In this document: positions 15,643 through 15,918 of the stretch, piece after piece | Layout of the letters: each line of letters opens with the position of its first letter | Position numbering within the stretch: position 1 is the stretch's first letter | Assembly: GCA_016929735.1 (NCBI GenBank) | Contig: JAFGID010000305.1 | Location: forward strand, 1-15,918 | DNA: 15,918 nt | From: Ignavibacteriales bacterium | Lineage (GTDB): Bacteria > Bacteroidota > Ignavibacteria > Ignavibacteriales > Melioribacteraceae | Reading direction: 5' to 3' | The notes under the pieces: generated by a model | The model's input: only the letters and a program-made list of their open reading frames with translations | Database searches by the model: none | What the model was told of the DNA's origin: nothing | Translations under genes and position numbers: made by a program

Positions 15643-15918
15643 TTATGATTTAAATAATTCGTTAACGTTAACTTTCTCTCTCTCTTCCGGTGGAATTTCA
15701 AAAGATGCTTTTCGTTTATAGCCCATAAGTTTTGCAAAGATGCTCATTGGAAACATTTCAATTCCATTATTGAAATCAAGGACTGAAGCATTGTATGCCC
15801 TTCTTGCTGCTGATATTTGTTCTTCGACCTCGTTCAATGAACCTTGTAATTGTAGGAAGTTTTCATTTGCTTTTAAGTTTGGATAATTTTCAACTGCCAC
15901 TTTCAATTGTCCAAGCAT
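15643..15918 (-). CDS. lemA: LemA family protein (C-terminal part, cut by window edge)
   Basis: The 91 residues visible are the C-terminal half of a LemA protein. They include YPNLKANENFLQLQGSLNEVE, then ISAARRAYNASVLDFNNGIEMFPMSIFAKLMGY, both strongly conserved in this family, and a short charged end. LemA proteins have an N-terminal membrane helix followed by a helical bundle; their biochemical role is not settled. The Met at the window edge is internal, and the true start lies beyond 15918. The gene is directly followed by the DUF3137 gene with no gap, so the two are probably co-transcribed and may act together at the membrane. Confidence 0.93.
   Translation of the reverse strand: MLGQLKVAVENYPNLKANENFLQLQGSLNEVEEQISAARRAYNASVLDFNNGIEMFPMSIFAKLMGYKRKASFEIPPEEREKVNVNELFKS

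Noticed and set aside
15643..15918. Met at the window edge as the start of a 91-residue protein
   Set aside because: The sequence aligns with the C-terminal half of LemA; the Met is internal and the gene continues past the window.

Overview
The window is AT-rich bacterial chromosome with tightly packed, housekeeping-type genes: 14 protein-coding genes, one of them cut by the right edge. I see no mobile element, tRNA, rRNA or CRISPR array. The gene set suggests a member of the Bacteroidota/Ignavibacteriota-Chlorobi group, most likely an Ignavibacteria-like organism. The reasons are an IleRS of the long type with a rearranged HIGH motif, a Bacteroidota-like trimeric purine nucleoside phosphorylase, an LspA with an enlarged loop, a TATTTTTG box resembling the Bacteroidota -7 element, and a DivIVA protein, which is unusual for true Bacteroidetes. 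This placement is inference from family resemblance; no marker gene was compared by alignment.

Layout. (1) 1-172 is a T-rich leader for nrdJ (173-3739), a B12-dependent class II ribonucleotide reductase that ends at a clear hairpin terminator. (2) 3845-12091 is a run of eight same-strand genes with gaps of 0-27 bp or short overlaps: yggS, divIVA, punA, a membrane coiled-coil protein, ileS, a DksA/TraR-type zinc-finger protein with a lysine-rich tail, lspA and rluD. It reads as one operon. Apart from punA and the membrane protein it keeps the order of the ylmE-divIVA-ileS-ylyA-lspA-ylyB block of Bacillus. (3) 12088-13962 holds two minus-strand genes, a lytic transglycosylase and an EamA-type transporter, each with a possible promoter of its own. 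(4) 14036-14515 is a Bcp/PrxQ-type peroxiredoxin, divergent from the transporter. (5) After a bidirectional terminator, 14572-15918 on the minus strand carries a DUF3137 membrane protein and, upstream of it, a LemA family gene that runs off the window.

The central operon links polar or septal organisation (DivIVA and a possible membrane partner), translation (IleRS, RluD), PLP homeostasis (YggS), purine salvage (PunA), transcription control (DksA-like) and lipoprotein maturation (LspA). No novel defence or mobile system is visible. The most interesting signals are the uncharacterised membrane protein whose coil resembles the DivIVA coil, the GxHH active site in IleRS, the histone-like tail and unusual cysteine layout of the DksA-like protein, and an Asn-to-Asp change in the base-binding site of the purine phosphorylase.
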